Translations under genes and position numbers: made by a program
Part shown: positions 53,833 to 63,371 of the stretch, piece after piece
How the letters are laid out: every line of letters begins with the position of its first letter
How positions within the stretch are numbered: position 1 is the stretch's first letter
Assembly: GCF_001439785.1 (NCBI RefSeq)
Contig: NZ_JYLI01000011.1
Coordinates: forward strand, 124,001 to 188,000
Source: Pseudomonas poae
Lineage (GTDB): Bacteria > Pseudomonadota > Gammaproteobacteria > Pseudomonadales > Pseudomonadaceae
Length of the DNA stretch: 64,000 nt
Direction: 5' to 3'
Notes under the pieces: generated by a model
Database searches by the model: none
The model's input: only the letters and a program-made list of their open reading frames with translations
Told to the model about the DNA's origin: nothing

Positions 53833-54570
53833 CTACGGGGATATGGAGTCTGCGCCTTTTACGACACTAATTGGGAACCTAGCCAGTAGCTCATCGGTCG
53901 GGATAGCCTCAATCACCTCATTCATTTCTTGTGCATCGCTGAGGTTGATCCCATCGTCAAAATAAGGATCAAGAAAAGCCATAAAATCTACGAACCCGAA
54001 GGATTGGAACATTTGCTCTTGGCTATACTCCGCACGAGAAAGCAGCGCCTTGACAATATTGCGGGCGATTGATGCTGCTGCCTCATACTCGTTCGGATCA
54101 GCCTGATCAGCGTGTTGCGCCGCCAGCAGGTTAAATAGCCAGGCGTGTCGGTAACCTAGATCGAAGCATGCTTGGTGGAACGTATGCCGATTACTGATGA
54201 GATCCGTGCTAATCCATTGGGCTAGCTCCACCATTGCCTGCACGCGCTTAGCTGGATCTCTAGAAAGCACGGGCATTGGTGTAATTATTTCTTCCGTGAT
54301 GTCGTACATTTGCTTCATCTCTATCGCGAACCGCAGCGCCTCCAACTGAGCCCACTCCACCAGGGGCTCAAATTTCGCCGCTACCTCCTTATCAGGAGCA
54401 GTGTTGAAGGCTGCGCCTAGGAGATCCCCAAGCACGCGTCCGACTAAAAACGCGTCGCTGCACTTGATTACCCCTCCTGTAAACGGATTGCCCTGTGATA
54501 GGTTCGTCACTAGCGTCATCGCAACTGCTGGATCCGTCCAATCCAACTGGTTGAATCCTACAAAGGGCAT
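53833..54570 (-). CDS. hypothetical island protein
   Basis: 245 residues, soluble, helical and acidic. No signal peptide or recognised motif; HTFHQACFDLGYRHAWLFN is a conserved-looking stretch in the middle. CGGAAC precedes the ATG. It is divergent from the HEPN-like gene that begins 45 bases away. Confidence 0.5.
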   Translation of the reverse strand: MPFVGFNQLDWTDPAVAMTLVTNLSQGNPFTGGVIKCSDAFLVGRVLGDLLGAAFNTAPDKEVAAKFEPLVEWAQLEALRFAIEMKQMYDITEEIITPMPVLSRDPAKRVQAMVELAQWISTDLISNRHTFHQACFDLGYRHAWLFNLLAAQHADQADPNEYEAAASIARNIVKALLSRAEYSQEQMFQSFGFVDFMAFLDPYFDDGINLSDAQEMNEVIEAIPTDELLARFPISVVKGADSISP

Positions 54571-54615
54571 GTAATTGTTCCGAACAACAGGATTGGCTAA
54601 GCTCGCAGTAGGTCA

Positions 54616-55278
54616 ATGGAGCCGAATTGGTCAAGAAGACCATCGCAGGTTCAGGCCACTCATCCTGCCCTCAGGATTATCGTTGATATGATCTATATGA
54701 AAGCCAGCGCTTTGCCCCTCCCGGAAACAGTCGAACGCATCGGCACGTTGATCCGAGGCATGATGGCGTTCTGGAAGGACGCTCATGGGTGGGCGCCAAT
54801 TGATGCAGCAGAGTTGTTGAGCAAATCAATGCTTGAGTGGCAGAGCTCGCTTGCGGAACAACTGAGTGGGTGGTGCGGCCCATTGAGCGATGGTCAACTA
54901 ATTCTTGCCTGGACAAACCTTGGCGCCTTGGTTGAGGGCCAGATGAAGTTGCTGCTGTCTGTCTACTACCAAGAATATTTAGTAGACACTCTGGCTATCA
55001 AGAACGGAAGAACCGGAAATACCGTGGATCCAGATGGGGTGACTCTTGAACCTTTGATCGTATTTTTCAAGAAGAGAATTTGGTCGCAGCAGGAAGACTG
55101 GGAGCCTTGGGTACGTACGGTGCAGCGCCGGAGAAACGCTATCCATGCGTTTAAGGAAAACTCTATAGGTTCTGCAGAAGAGCTACATGCAGCATTGAGG
55201 ACTCTTCTCGAGTTTGTAAGATTCATAAACGGTCGATTACCGTACCCCGATGGGTACTATGCGCCCACTGAGTGCTAG
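54616..55278 (+). CDS. HEPN-like helical protein
   Basis: 220 residues, helical, from ATG 54616; ATG 54688 or 54697 could be the true start because no strong ribosome-binding site decides. Near the C-terminus QRRRNAIHAFKEN resembles the R-N-x-H motif of HEPN domains, which in many conflict systems are RNases. Spacing from the nearest Arg to His is three residues, shorter than the usual four to six, so activity is doubtful. An isolated gene divergent from the previous one. Confidence 0.5.
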   Translation: MEPNWSRRPSQVQATHPALRIIVDMIYMKASALPLPETVERIGTLIRGMMAFWKDAHGWAPIDAAELLSKSMLEWQSSLAEQLSGWCGPLSDGQLILAWTNLGALVEGQMKLLLSVYYQEYLVDTLAIKNGRTGNTVDPDGVTLEPLIVFFKKRIWSQQEDWEPWVRTVQRRRNAIHAFKENSIGSAEELHAALRTLLEFVRFINGRLPYPDGYYAPTEC

Positions 55279-55452
55279 CTGGGACGGATAAACAACCTTT
55301 ATGCTTTTACTATTCACCTAGAGTTCAACGTGGCGCAGGCGAACTGGTGCAGGCCAAGCTACAGGATGGGTGACTGCATAAATCGAATCGCATTCTACTG
55401 ACACGTGAGAAAGTTGGTGGTCACCTAACCGCCGAACCCTAGGAGCTTCACA

Positions 55453-56778
55453 ATGCTCGCAACCGTTGATCCATTCAAACGCGCAGAGCAATATCAAGCC
55501 CAGCGAGGTGAATGGGTGGTTGGCGGGCTGGAAACCCAGGTTTTCTGGCCGAATAGGGCTCAGCTGATAACCTTTGAGGGGCTAGAGTTTTTGCTGCAAC
55601 CGGCCATATCCGAAGGGGAGCATCGGAGCCTTCCTGCAATTGCGCTTCGAGTTAATGGTCAAGGCATGACTGCCAATGAAGGGCGAGCTGCAGTGATGCG
55701 CCTGGCAACTGCAATTGCCTGGCGTGAGGGTGCGAAAGTAGAGATCGTCATGTGGGGTGGTGGTAGCCATCCACATCGAGTAGGCATGCTTCGCAACAAT
55801 GCCTTTACCGAATTTTTTTCTGACGAGAACCTCCACTCCCCTCAAAGCGATGAAGCCCGCAAAGCAATGGCCTACTATCGCGAAGGGCTGTCACTCAGCA
55901 ATCCCTTCTACTCGTTTCTCGGATTCTACAAAGCGTTTGCCCGCTCTTTGCCTGTTGGCCGAGAACGAGGGCCGTGGATCCAGCAGGCCCTCCCGGTATT
56001 AACGGACAGAGACTCAATTGCCCGTCGTGATGAGTTGCAGGCTCTTGGCACCGACATTTCCGACTACCTAGCAACACAAGGCCGCCATGCTATCGCCCAT
56101 GCCGAACGCGACGATATCGTAGATCCAGATGATCCGGATGACCACCAGCGGATTCACATGGACAAGCCACTGATGAGGCATCTTGCTGAGCTCGCTATGG
56201 AGGAGCGTCTTGGGGTGCCAGCACGGTGGGCATATGACCGGGAGCACCTCTATGAGCTCGAAGGATTTCGCACCCTGTTTGACCAGGAGCAGTTGGACGG
56301 GCTAAAGCGGGGTGAGCTCGTCCCTAATCGGCAATACGAAATTCCTGATGAGTTTTACGTACTCGCACGCAAAGGAAAATCATGCACTCCGTTAGGAAAC
56401 ATGCGCCTTACATCCACCGGTATGGATGACGGAAAGGTAGGTGTTCGCCTGGAGTCGGCCAACGGTCGAGTGGCGTTTATTTTCTGGATGGATTTCAGAA
56501 ATGAGCGTCTCCTAGTTGATCCCCTAGCGGGTTGTGGTTTACTAAACGAGCGGCGTGATAGTAGAAGTGACATCGAGTCGGAGCTGTCTCTACAAGAGTT
56601 TAAATTCGCCTTGTACTGCAATGCGTCGGTGGAAATCTGGTCTTCAAACCTGCAGCAGCGTTTAGGTAAATCAGAGCCTTTCGTGCTCTTCAACGCAATG
56701 CCTGATCTGACCGGGCATCGTCAGATCATTGACGGGCTCAAAGCGTCATTGGAGGGGAGGCCCCCTGAAGATGGTTGA
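55453..56778 (+). CDS. MauJ-like hypothetical protein
   Basis: 441 residues; AGGAGCTTCACA precedes the ATG. I recall proteins with this pattern (long N-terminal domain, then GRHAIAHAERDDIVDPDDPD near 212, PLMRHLAELAMEERLGVP near 240) as 'methylamine utilization protein MauJ', a name with little functional content. The RHAIAH stretch recalls HEPN-type motifs. No methylamine genes are near. The 56779-57113 gap after it holds no gene I can support. Confidence 0.5.
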   Translation: MLATVDPFKRAEQYQAQRGEWVVGGLETQVFWPNRAQLITFEGLEFLLQPAISEGEHRSLPAIALRVNGQGMTANEGRAAVMRLATAIAWREGAKVEIVMWGGGSHPHRVGMLRNNAFTEFFSDENLHSPQSDEARKAMAYYREGLSLSNPFYSFLGFYKAFARSLPVGRERGPWIQQALPVLTDRDSIARRDELQALGTDISDYLATQGRHAIAHAERDDIVDPDDPDDHQRIHMDKPLMRHLAELAMEERLGVPARWAYDREHLYELEGFRTLFDQEQLDGLKRGELVPNRQYEIPDEFYVLARKGKSCTPLGNMRLTSTGMDDGKVGVRLESANGRVAFIFWMDFRNERLLVDPLAGCGLLNERRDSRSDIESELSLQEFKFALYCNASVEIWSSNLQQRLGKSEPFVLFNAMPDLTGHRQIIDGLKASLEGRPPEDG

Positions 56779-57113
56779 ACGCACATTGCCGCCACCCAGG
56801 GTGGTGAAGCCCCTTCACATGATCACGCTTGCCTCAGCACGTTCTTGGTACCCCCGACCGCAGAAGTCGCCCTTCAAAAACAGGCGTCTCGCTGGATCCC
56901 TCACGGCCCCCTAGTCTGATACCGGGACTGCGTGAAAAACCTCAGATCCGTCGATCTAAACCGACACCAGCCTACGTATGCAGGCGGCTCCACGTCAAAA
57001 GAAAGGCTAACGCCGTCGGTTAGCATCCGATTGCGGGAGTTCGCGGTTCCGTGGCTTTACGAAGGCCCTCGGATACATGATGATAGCGTTTTGACTACCA
57101 GCTTGGGTTCATC

Positions 57114-57407
57114 ATGGACGAATTTTGGAAAAACGCTGTCAAGTATTGCGGCAGTGCGGCGCTAGCCGGCCTGTTGGGGTACACGGTTTATCCGCAAATC
57201 ATCTCCTCGCCTTACCTCAAGAATCTGACGCATACCGAACTGTTCGCTCTGATGTGCCTTCTGGTGGTTGTGACCTTCGCATTATGCGTGGCATTGATTA
57301 ATGCCGGTACAAAAGGACGCACTGGAAGCAATACCGTGAACATCAAGGGTTCCACAGTTCATGGTTCAGTGCGGGCGGGCAACGACACAAACAACTCGCC
57401 CAAATGA
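57114..57407 (+). CDS. small membrane protein of ABC-3C-like operon
   Basis: 97 residues with two membrane helices (about 10-30 and 43-64) and a cytoplasmic or periplasmic tail ending in GSTVHGSVRAGNDTNN. The tail motif G-x-V-R-x-G-[ND]-D-T-N recurs at the N-terminus of the next protein. The stop overlaps the next start (ATGA). It may anchor the complex to the membrane (inference). Confidence 0.6.
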   Translation: MDEFWKNAVKYCGSAALAGLLGYTVYPQIISSPYLKNLTHTELFALMCLLVVVTFALCVALINAGTKGRTGSNTVNIKGSTVHGSVRAGNDTNNSPK

Positions 57408-57976
57408 ATAAAGCAAGCATTTGGGGCTCAAACATCCAGGGCGGCGTGCGTGTGGGTGATGACACCAACTATGTCATCAACCTACCCCCTGCAGATCCGA
57501 CTGCGATTACTCGCGCACTTGCAAGAATCCAAGAGTTGAGTGAGCACGATGAAGATTTCATGTACTTCATCGAACGTCTGGATTTTTTTACCAACCAGAA
57601 AACTCAGTCTCCGATGATCGGTCTGGAGCAAAAACTCAAAAACGGGGGGCGTGAGGATTTGCTAGAGGTAGCAATCGAGCGCAAAGATGCCTTTGCGAAG
57701 AGATCAATGAAGTCCCAGCTCAATCGAAGACGACAGGCTATCTTTCTCTACATTCTCCAAAAAATTAGTTTTGGCTTCGAAGAATCCATTCGACCGCTAA
57801 TAAAACAAGGTGTCCCGAATGATGTTATCGATGGGGTAATCCTCAACGGAATTGTCGATACCATTTACCGGGAGGTTATGGCGGAAGACTTCACAATAGA
57901 TCAGTACATGATTTCAGGGATGTTATATTTTCTCACAGGGAAGTGCCATTTGATCTGGGAGAAGCCAAAATGCTAA
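57404..57976 (+). CDS. ABC-3C-like system component
   Basis: 190 residues. The N-terminus (SNIQGGVRVGDDTNYVINLP) carries the motif shared with the upstream membrane protein; the rest is helical (ALARIQELSEHDEDFMYFIE, then RRRQAIFLYILQKISFGFEE). Helical proteins of this size with a glycine-rich beta start are the first components of ABC-three-component operons. It overlaps the next gene by seven bases. Confidence 0.55.
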   Translation: MNKASIWGSNIQGGVRVGDDTNYVINLPPADPTAITRALARIQELSEHDEDFMYFIERLDFFTNQKTQSPMIGLEQKLKNGGREDLLEVAIERKDAFAKRSMKSQLNRRRQAIFLYILQKISFGFEESIRPLIKQGVPNDVIDGVILNGIVDTIYREVMAEDFTIDQYMISGMLYFLTGKCHLIWEKPKC

Positions 57977-58476
57977 TGTATCACCCAGCCTTCGATGCAA
58001 ACCACTGTCTTTACAGAATAGTATCAATTCTCAATGCGACTGGTAGCACGCCAATTAGTTGGCCCCTGTTTCGCATGCTTGATTTTTATTATTTGTTCCC
58101 TAGCCAGCTTAAGGCGATAAAACCGTGGCCCAGGGAAATCGGCAAGTACAAATCAAAAACCGCTAACATTCAAGATCAGTTTGAAAATTTGACAAATCCC
58201 GCTCGCACATTCTTTGACCTCCAAAGCTTCCAAAAGGCAGCAACACTCGAGCTTATTGCGAAAGGTTGTTTATCGAAATCCGAATTCGATAAAGGCATCA
58301 TGCAGTTAGAACCAGACGCTTTGCCGCCCGTTTATATTGCACTCCTTGAAACCGATGAGTTTTTGAGGAGCGACGCATTCATAGTCATTACAAAAGGTCT
58401 GCCAGAAGCACCTTTTTACGGATCGAACGGACTCAAATCTCGCTCCGGCCTAATGGAATTTATTTATGACATCTAA
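57970..58476 (+). CDS. ABC-3C-like middle component
   Basis: 168 residues from ATG 57970, eight bases after GGGAG; ATG 57976 is possible. Starts MLMYHPAFDANHCLYRIVSI, then PISWPLFRMLDFYYLFPSQL, a pattern typical of small winged-helix-like middle components that link effector and SMC-like ATPase. It overlaps the ATPase gene by 11 bases. Confidence 0.6.
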   Translation: MLMYHPAFDANHCLYRIVSILNATGSTPISWPLFRMLDFYYLFPSQLKAIKPWPREIGKYKSKTANIQDQFENLTNPARTFFDLQSFQKAATLELIAKGCLSKSEFDKGIMQLEPDALPPVYIALLETDEFLRSDAFIVITKGLPEAPFYGSNGLKSRSGLMEFIYDI

Positions 58477-60379
58477 GCCTTCAACATTATTTGTGAACCG
58501 ATTTATAATTACCAGGTCGGGGAAGGCGGTGTATGACGCAGTGTTCCACAAAGGCGTCAATATAATCCGAGGTGCTAACAGTGTCGGAAAGTCAACAATC
58601 ATGGACTTTCTATTTAGCTGCCTCGGTGGGGATATAGCCGAAGATCGGTGGAATGAAGAAGCACAAACCTGTGATGGAGTTTTTGCTGAAATTGAGATTA
58701 ACGGTCACGTGATGACCATACACAGGACGGTAGAGCCTGGAAAGAAGCCACCCATGAGCTTTTTCGGAGGGTCATACAATGAACTCCGCGAAGCAGGCAC
58801 GTCAGCCGTGTGGCAAAAATATGGTTTGATTCGAACCGACGAAAAATTGAGCTTTTCTCAACAAATTTTTGAGTTACTAGATTGGCCTCACGACCAAACT
58901 GATGACTTTGCCAACTTGACTATTCATCAAGTCTTGCGACTGATTTATGTCGACCAAGGCACCGCAGTAAACAAGATCTTGAGAGCTGAGCACACTACCT
59001 TCGACAAGCCTAGCATGCGCCAGGCGATAGGTGACTTCCTGCTCGGCCTTGATGATCTCGGGATTTACTCGCTGAAGCAAAAGCTCGCAAAAGCCGAATC
59101 AGAATTCGCCAAAATTGATGGGCAATTAGACTCAATCTACAGATACGTATCGCCATCCGAAGGCACCTTGCGTGAGACCTCACTCAATACTGCCATCAAG
59201 AATTCCAATATCGAACTACAGGAGCTTCTTGCGGAACGCGAGCGCCTGATTGTCCAACCTGAAGAGACCTCTGACGCGGCGCTTAATGTAGAGGCGGAGA
59301 AGGCAGCCAAAGCCATTGGTGAGCTCTCTAAGGAGATCGACATTCGAACTGCTAAGCAGGCGGAGATGGTGAATGAAATTGTAGAATCCGAACTTTTTAT
59401 TTCGGCAATAGACTCAAGAATCAAATCCCTTAAAGAGTCGAAGACTGCCTATGACTTTTTTGGCGAAGTAAGATTTAAGTTTTGTCCAAGCTGTCTTTCC
59501 GCCATTACCAATCATGAGAGAGATCAGTGCCACCTGTGCAAAACCGAGATCGATACAAACTCTAGAGAGGCTTCTTATTTAGCAGCCTTGAATGAGCTGA
59601 TTTTTCAAAAAAAGGAAAGCACTCAAGTATTACTTGAAATGAGGACGAAGTTTAGTGAGCATTCCCATTATCTGGAATCTAACCAGCTTGCACTTCAAGC
59701 TTTAAGGGCCAAGCATGTCACGACTTTACGTATAAGCTCCGACCGGACTCTGCAACTTAACGAGGTCTCTGCAAAAATCGGAAGCGTAGAGGAGCGGATT
59801 AAAAATTACGAAACGAAAGCCAAGCTGGTTGCTGCGATAGAGGGTCTCATCGAGAAGAAACGGGTTCTTAATGAGTCCATTCTAAATCTGGCAGAAGACA
59901 TCAAGATTAAGAGGGGTCAAACTAGCACGCGCAGAGAAACTGTTGAAAGCCGCATTTCTGAAAAGACAGTCGAATTGCTGAAGCAAGATGGTGGTTTCGA
60001 GCCGGCCTTCAATGACGCCGAAGTGGTGATGTTCGATTTCGGCAAAGATTTTATGCTTGTTGATGGCCGTTCAAAATTCTCCGCAAGTTCGGAAACGATC
60101 CTTAAGAATAGCTTTCATCTTGCGATCCTACTGGAGTCGTTGGAAGATCAGACGATGCGTTACCCTAGGCTTTTGTTGCTGGACAACACAGAAGACAAGG
60201 GAATGAACTCCGACCGCAGTCAAAATTTTCAGCGAGTCTTGGTAGAGTCCCTATCGCATCATAATTCCACGCCTTTTCAGGTCATCATGACTACCTCCAT
60301 GGTTGACCCAGTGCTAGATAAAACTGCACTTTGCGTAGGGCCGCATTATGCAAAAGGGATGCACACGCTAAATCTTTAG
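58466..60379 (+). CDS. SMC-like ABC-3C ATPase with zinc-hook-type motif
   Basis: 637 residues. Walker A GANSVGKST near 38; a long coiled coil (about 210-520) interrupted by CPSC near 340 and CHLC near 355, which could form a zinc knuckle; Walker B-like LLLLDNTEDKGM near 571, where Asn-Thr-Glu replaces the usual Asp-Glu, as I recall for this family. In ABC-3C systems such an ATPase senses nucleic acid or damage and controls an effector through the middle component (family proposal, little tested). Last gene of a four-gene overlapping operon. Confidence 0.75.
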   Translation: MTSKPSTLFVNRFIITRSGKAVYDAVFHKGVNIIRGANSVGKSTIMDFLFSCLGGDIAEDRWNEEAQTCDGVFAEIEINGHVMTIHRTVEPGKKPPMSFFGGSYNELREAGTSAVWQKYGLIRTDEKLSFSQQIFELLDWPHDQTDDFANLTIHQVLRLIYVDQGTAVNKILRAEHTTFDKPSMRQAIGDFLLGLDDLGIYSLKQKLAKAESEFAKIDGQLDSIYRYVSPSEGTLRETSLNTAIKNSNIELQELLAERERLIVQPEETSDAALNVEAEKAAKAIGELSKEIDIRTAKQAEMVNEIVESELFISAIDSRIKSLKESKTAYDFFGEVRFKFCPSCLSAITNHERDQCHLCKTEIDTNSREASYLAALNELIFQKKESTQVLLEMRTKFSEHSHYLESNQLALQALRAKHVTTLRISSDRTLQLNEVSAKIGSVEERIKNYETKAKLVAAIEGLIEKKRVLNESILNLAEDIKIKRGQTSTRRETVESRISEKTVELLKQDGGFEPAFNDAEVVMFDFGKDFMLVDGRSKFSASSETILKNSFHLAILLESLEDQTMRYPRLLLLDNTEDKGMNSDRSQNFQRVLVESLSHHNSTPFQVIMTTSMVDPVLDKTALCVGPHYAKGMHTLNL

Positions 60380-60456
60380 CCAACCTGCTGCGCCCTACGA
60401 CGCCCAGTGTTCAATCTGGGCGCGTGAGCGGGGCACCAGAAACCAGAAGTTACGAT

Positions 60457-61284
60457 TTAGACCTCATCGTCTGGCAGCCATGGGATAACACCCTTCGGGC
60501 CAACGTCCCAATTGTGGTAAAGAATTTCGCCGCTCACGAACGCCCCCTTGGCCCCGGTAAATATGCACTGGTTGATATTTGCATTGCGTAGATCAGCCCC
60601 GTCGAGTTTAGCCCCCAAAAAGCAGGCACCTCGAAGATATGCACCCCGAAGATCAACACCTCTCAAATCTGCTTGGCTGAAGTCAGTCTCCCAGCCGTAG
60701 GCTCCTGGTTGAACTACAGGATCTGCGGAAATAGAGTAAAACTTCGCATTGCTGAAATTCGAGTGACTCGCCTTCTGAACATCTTGAAACCAGTGATAGT
60801 GCACTAGGCTCCCGGGCGCCTGAAGATAGCTGAAATCAGGGACTTTCTTGCGCTTGAGAACGAGCCCAATTCTGCTGAATAGCAACGAGCTGAAATGGAA
60901 TCCACTGAAATCCACTCCCCGTTTGTCCGCAGCTATTGCAAGAGGAACCTGGTCACGAAGGCATTCAACAAGCGCTTCAAACTGCAGTAAAAATCGGGCT
61001 CTACGAAATTCGCCTTCATAGGGCTGCCGCCAAAAACCTTGAGAAAAACAATGAGCGGCATATCGCGAAATCATCCGATCTCTAGCGACAATTTTTTTGT
61101 ATGTCACACCGTATTCTTTAGCAAGAATGCGAAGACAGATGTCTCTGTTGGCAGGGCCCGAACTGATTAACTGAGCGCGAATTGCTCTGTCTAATGCAGA
61201 GCGACTGCCACTGCGTAGCTCATGAAGCAGGACAGTAGCATCTGACTTGAAAGCAGCAAGCGAAGGAGTATCAGGGAAGTTCAT
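60457..61284 (-). CDS. pentapeptide-repeat protein
   Basis: 275 residues. An N-terminal helical part of about 190 residues precedes a short run of A(D/N)LxX repeats (ADLRGVDLRGAYLRGACFLG, then AKLDGADLRNANINQCIF). These form a right-handed beta helix. Some such proteins mimic DNA to protect gyrase; this repeat run is shorter than those. Its role is unknown. It converges on the ABC-3C operon. Confidence 0.75.
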   Translation of the reverse strand: MNFPDTPSLAAFKSDATVLLHELRSGSRSALDRAIRAQLISSGPANRDICLRILAKEYGVTYKKIVARDRMISRYAAHCFSQGFWRQPYEGEFRRARFLLQFEALVECLRDQVPLAIAADKRGVDFSGFHFSSLLFSRIGLVLKRKKVPDFSYLQAPGSLVHYHWFQDVQKASHSNFSNAKFYSISADPVVQPGAYGWETDFSQADLRGVDLRGAYLRGACFLGAKLDGADLRNANINQCIFTGAKGAFVSGEILYHNWDVGPKGVIPWLPDDEV

Positions 61285-61583
61285 AGCCTAGCCTCTCACG
61301 GTCAACGCTAAGCCCTAGTATCAGCTGACCATTCAAGGTGGCAGGAGAGGAGGTTGAAACGACGGTGCAGAGGCTTCACCAAGCTAGGGCTGAACGCCAC
61401 CGTCAATGGCGCAAACGCATATTGGAAAAAAAGCGAGTGACCGTCAAGCCTCGCATCCTCCTCAAAAAATTTGGGCTAGATACAAGGCGGCCTCCCTTGC
61501 GTAGCCAGAATCCCACGGACGTTTTTGCAACAAAAACGACTATGATGTCTCGGTGCATTGCCTAACAGGACGTCAAAAAAGCA
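61285..61583. other. gap before the XRE-ImmA gene
   Basis: About 300 bases. A 75-codon frame (61338-61565, GTG start, very basic) has only weak support and is not called. The stretch likely contains the XRE-ImmA promoter; no operator was recognised. Confidence 0.45.
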
Positions 61584-62714
61584 ATGAATCTCCAGGCCCT
61601 TGGCAACAAGCTTGAACGTTACCGTATTCAGCTTCAGCGATCTGTTGACGAAGTCGCAGCCTTCACTGCCATCAACGTTGAACGCCTGAGTAGTATCGAG
61701 AAAGGTGAGTTGGAGCCTACTGGAGACGAGGTGCTCATCCTCGCAGACTACTATCGATGCGATTTCAAATTCTTCATCTCGAACGAACAAGTCGCTCCGT
61801 TCGAACAAACTGAAACGCTCTACCGGGCGCATGGCCGGGAGTTCTCGAAAGAGGATCGCTCTGCCATTCAAGAGTTTCTGTACCTCTGCGAAACCGAAGA
61901 GTTTTTAACCCAAGAGCTCCGTGGTGCTGCCAGCACCTTTGCATACACTCCGCAAGGCAGCTATTTCATTGGTCACGCAGAAGGCGCGGCAAGGGCTTTT
62001 CGCCAGCAGATGGGTCATACCGACAGAGAGGTTCCCCGAGACATCTACTCCGAGTTTCGCTCAGTAGGCGTGCATGTTTTCAGGCGAAGGCTGTCCAACT
62101 CCAAAATCTCAGGCCTATTCGTGATGCACCCTGTCGCGGGTAAATGCATTTTGGTGAACTACACCGAGGACGTTTACCGACAGCGGTTCAGTGCAGCACA
62201 CGAGATGGCCCACTGTATTTTTGATAGCGACCAAGGGGCAAGCGTGACTATCCCGGGAGACAAAGATATGAGGGAGGTACGGGCAAACAGGTTCGCCTCC
62301 TGCTACCTGATGCCTCCCGAAACGATTCGCTTGCTTCCCGCCCCAGCTACCTGGTCTGAAGGAGATGCCCAAGATTGGGCAAACAAGTTCCGAGTGAGTT
62401 GTGACGCGTTGGGAATCGCTTTGAAGGCTGCAAAGCGCGCTGACCTTGAAACCAGTCGACGTATCCGGGGATACCGGGTCACTCGGCAAGCCAAGATAGA
62501 CCCCGAACTTCCAGAGAGCCTCACCGCCCAACAGCGATCCAGGAAAGCGGCGTTACTCGAACGAGGACTGTCCGATCACTACGTGAGGCTATGTCTAGAT
62601 GCGCAAAGCCAAGGCATCATAAGCCTCGGCAGGCTAGCCGAAGCTCTCCTTTGCAGCTACGGCGAACTGGCGGCACTTGCTTCTCTATATGGAAGGACAA
62701 TACATGGCTATTGA
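61584..62714 (+). CDS. XRE-ImmA/IrrE regulator-metallopeptidase
   Basis: 376 residues. An N-terminal XRE helix-turn-helix (about 1-65, LQRSVDEVAAFTAINVERLS) is fused to an ImmA/IrrE zinc metallopeptidase with the motif AAHEMAHCIFD near 205 and a downstream ANRFASCYLMPPE, both with the expected ligands. Such proteins control mobile elements or act as antitoxin-like regulators that are cut or cut a repressor on stress. The PIN-domain gene starts 11 bases before its stop, so the two are coupled. Confidence 0.88.
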   Translation: MNLQALGNKLERYRIQLQRSVDEVAAFTAINVERLSSIEKGELEPTGDEVLILADYYRCDFKFFISNEQVAPFEQTETLYRAHGREFSKEDRSAIQEFLYLCETEEFLTQELRGAASTFAYTPQGSYFIGHAEGAARAFRQQMGHTDREVPRDIYSEFRSVGVHVFRRRLSNSKISGLFVMHPVAGKCILVNYTEDVYRQRFSAAHEMAHCIFDSDQGASVTIPGDKDMREVRANRFASCYLMPPETIRLLPAPATWSEGDAQDWANKFRVSCDALGIALKAAKRADLETSRRIRGYRVTRQAKIDPELPESLTAQQRSRKAALLERGLSDHYVRLCLDAQSQGIISLGRLAEALLCSYGELAALASLYGRTIHGY

Positions 62715-63312
62715 TCCATCGAAATTCCACAAGATCAATGTTGCCGACACCTGTTCGGTTTGGAACATTTTGTCTTCGCGCCGGCTGTATGCTGCGACTC
62801 AAGAGGCAAGCTGTGAATTTTGCATGACGGGGTTTGTCCTATACGAATGCTTGGTCAAGCCTCGCACCTCCCCTACTGTAGCCGACCTAGAATTGAGGAA
62901 GCGCCTCAAGCAAGAGCAATCCAGGGGTAAATTCGCGTCCCACTCCTGCAGCATTGACGATCTCCAGGCCATTGCAAACCTTGAAAGCCGAAAAAAACTG
63001 GGTAAGGGCGAGCTCTCGTCAATCGCATTCGCAAGCAGAATTCGTCAAGCGTTCATCACCGATGATCGCAAAGCCAGAGCACTCTCAGAAAGCGTTGCTC
63101 AAGCGATAACACAGACAACTCCTCACATGCATTCTTGGCTCATTTTCACCAATGTTCTGACAGATGCAGATCACGATGTGGTTCTATCTCAACACATAGA
63201 GATGGGAGGTTCTCTAGCTACCCATCTAGTGACAGCCTATGGCATGGCGCTACAGTGTCGGCTAAATCTGCATGCCGCCAACAGGGCTACTGACGCTGAC
63301 GCGGGGCATTGA
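62704..63312 (+). CDS. PIN-domain ribonuclease-like protein
   Basis: 202 residues from ATG 62704 (AAGGA upstream). Acidic PIN residues are visible: INVADTCSVW (Asp15), VLYECLVK, KGELSSIAFA, and FITDDRKAR. PIN proteins cut RNA and are often toxins. The overlap with an XRE-ImmA gene is a recurring pair. A long C-terminal extension (about 140-202) is unusual for small toxins. Confidence 0.75.
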   Translation: MAIDPSKFHKINVADTCSVWNILSSRRLYAATQEASCEFCMTGFVLYECLVKPRTSPTVADLELRKRLKQEQSRGKFASHSCSIDDLQAIANLESRKKLGKGELSSIAFASRIRQAFITDDRKARALSESVAQAITQTTPHMHSWLIFTNVLTDADHDVVLSQHIEMGGSLATHLVTAYGMALQCRLNLHAANRATDADAGH

Positions 63313-63371
63313 GAAGGCACGCAGGCCGCAGTGATGGACGCACCGCGAACGCTCGTCTAGGACTCGCCCCC

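Noticed and set aside
61338-61565. 75-codon basic frame before the XRE-ImmA gene
   Set aside because: GTG start only and no clear ribosome-binding site; the evidence is too weak for a gene call.
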